A stretch of 6,173 nt of DNA from Eubacteriales Family XIII. Incertae Sedis bacterium. Lineage in GTDB: Bacteria > Bacillota > Clostridia > Peptostreptococcales > Anaerovoracaceae. Both the position numbers and the translations under genes were made by a program. Shown one piece after another: positions 5,410 through 6,173 of the stretch. The stretch covers positions 1 through 6,173 of the forward strand of contig JAIRTJ010000138.1 of the NCBI GenBank assembly GCA_031254995.1. Direction: 5' to 3'. A model generated the notes under the pieces. It saw only the letters and a program-made list of their open reading frames with translations, searched no databases and had not been told where the DNA came from. Positions within the stretch are counted from its first letter, which is position 1, and every line of letters begins with the position of its first letter.

Positions 5410-6173
5410 ATGTTTTTGGATTCATTAAAAGGTATTATAACGGATTCCGGTTTTGCCGAGATGACGTGGCAGTCCCTCGTCATGTTGGTCATCTCCGGCA
5501 TTTTGATGTATTTGGCGATCGTTAAAAAATTCGAGCCTCTCTTGTTGCTTCCCATCTCATTCGGCATGTTGCTCGCAAATCTGCCGTTGACCGGGTTGAT
5601 GGATGCGCCGGGAGCCGGAGATACGCCCGCAGGCTTGCTGTGGTATCTTTATCAGGGCGTGCACCTCGGCATCTATCCTTCGCTCATTTTCATGGGTGTG
5701 GGCGCGATGACGGATTTCGGCCCGCTCATTGCGCGACCGAGTTCGCTCTTGATGGGCGCGGGAGCGCAATTCGGCATCGCGACGGCCTTTATCATCGCCA
5801 TCGCGTTCGGATTCACGCCGCAGGAGGCGGGTTCCATCTCCATCATCGGAGGCGCTGACGGGCCTACGGCGATATTCCTCACGTCGAGACTCGCGCCGGG
5901 TATTTTGGCTCCCATCACCATTGCGGCCTATTCCTATATGGCGCTGATCCCGCTGATTCAGCCGCCCATCATGAGATTGCTCACGACTGAAAAAGAGCGA
6001 AAGATCAAAATGGATCAACTCCGCCCCGTATCGAAACTGGAGAAAATATGCTTTGCTGTCATCGTTACGGCGTTGTGCATCTTGTTGTTGCCGTCGGTGG
6101 CGCCTCTCATCGGTATGCTCATGCTCGGCAATATCTTCCGCGAATCGGGAGTCGCAGCCAGACTTTCCGACGC
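5410..6173 (+). CDS. oadB: Na+-translocating decarboxylase beta subunit (OadB/MmdB/GcdB family), 3' partial
   Basis: This polytopic membrane protein decarboxylates carboxybiotin and couples that to Na+ export. Start ATG 5410 is preceded by GCGAGG (5398-5403), 6 bases away. The frame stays open to the window edge, giving 254 codons of an expected roughly 370-430. Diagnostic segments are KKFEPLLLLPISFGMLLANLP near the N-terminus, LGIYPSLIFMGVGAMTDFGPLIARP in the middle, the signature GGADGPTAIF with Asp150 corresponding to the essential Asp203 of Klebsiella OadB, and AAYSYMALIPLIQPPIMR followed by TTEKERKIKM. The family is certain. The substrate (oxaloacetate, methylmalonyl-CoA or glutaconyl-CoA) cannot be told from this subunit; the carboxyltransferase (alpha) and biotin carrier genes are not in the window and may lie downstream. 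It forms an apparent operon with oadG, 33 bases upstream. Confidence 0.95.
   Translation, partial: MFLDSLKGIITDSGFAEMTWQSLVMLVISGILMYLAIVKKFEPLLLLPISFGMLLANLPLTGLMDAPGAGDTPAGLLWYLYQGVHLGIYPSLIFMGVGAMTDFGPLIARPSSLLMGAGAQFGIATAFIIAIAFGFTPQEAGSISIIGGADGPTAIFLTSRLAPGILAPITIAAYSYMALIPLIQPPIMRLLTTEKERKIKMDQLRPVSKLEKICFAVIVTALCILLLPSVAPLIGMLMLGNIFRESGVAARLSD

Overview
The window is an ordinary-looking bacterial chromosome segment of moderately high GC (roughly 55% by eye). It is packed with plus-strand genes of central energy metabolism. The close match of the GAPDH fragment to Bacillus/Clostridium-type enzymes, the gap-pgk-tpiA order with secG downstream, the strong GGAGG-type ribosome sites and the clostridial-style OadG/OadB pair all suggest an anaerobic member of the Bacillota (Clostridia-like). 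That placement is inference; no rRNA or lineage-specific marker is present. I see no mobile element, CRISPR array, tRNA, rRNA or sign of recent transfer.

Layout. Positions 1-597 are the C-terminal 198 residues of glyceraldehyde-3-phosphate dehydrogenase (gap), cut by the window edge. A 122-base spacer follows, holding a perfect 11-bp hairpin, then pgk (720-1910) and tpiA (1928-2677), 17 bases apart. hppA (2700-4718), a membrane-bound ion-pumping pyrophosphatase, starts 22 bases after tpiA. A 112-base spacer with a probable promoter (two overlapping TATGAT boxes) leads into secG (4831-5070), which starts with TTG. A 150-base spacer with two hairpins precedes a 51-residue OadG-family subunit (5221-5376). 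Then comes the carboxyltransferase-partner membrane subunit OadB (5410 to past the right edge), of which the first 254 codons are present.

How the genes fit together. GAPDH, PGK and TPI carry out the triose part of glycolysis: interconverting the triose phosphates, making NADH, and yielding ATP by substrate-level phosphorylation. The pyrophosphatase converts the energy of pyrophosphate, a by-product of biosynthesis, into an ion gradient. OadG and OadB belong to a biotin-dependent decarboxylase that pumps Na+ on decarboxylating a carboxylic acid or acyl-CoA. SecG is a small subunit of the protein-export channel. Two ion pumps next to a glycolytic operon suggest a fermentative, energy-limited lifestyle using PPi and decarboxylation to supplement ATP. 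In many Bacillota the gap-pgk-tpiA run continues with gpmI and eno before secG; here hppA occupies that slot.

I did not find an unknown multi-gene system. The points most worth a second look are the hppA placement, the structured and fully open 150-base stretch before oadG, the gap-pgk hairpin, and the residue signature of the pyrophosphatase.
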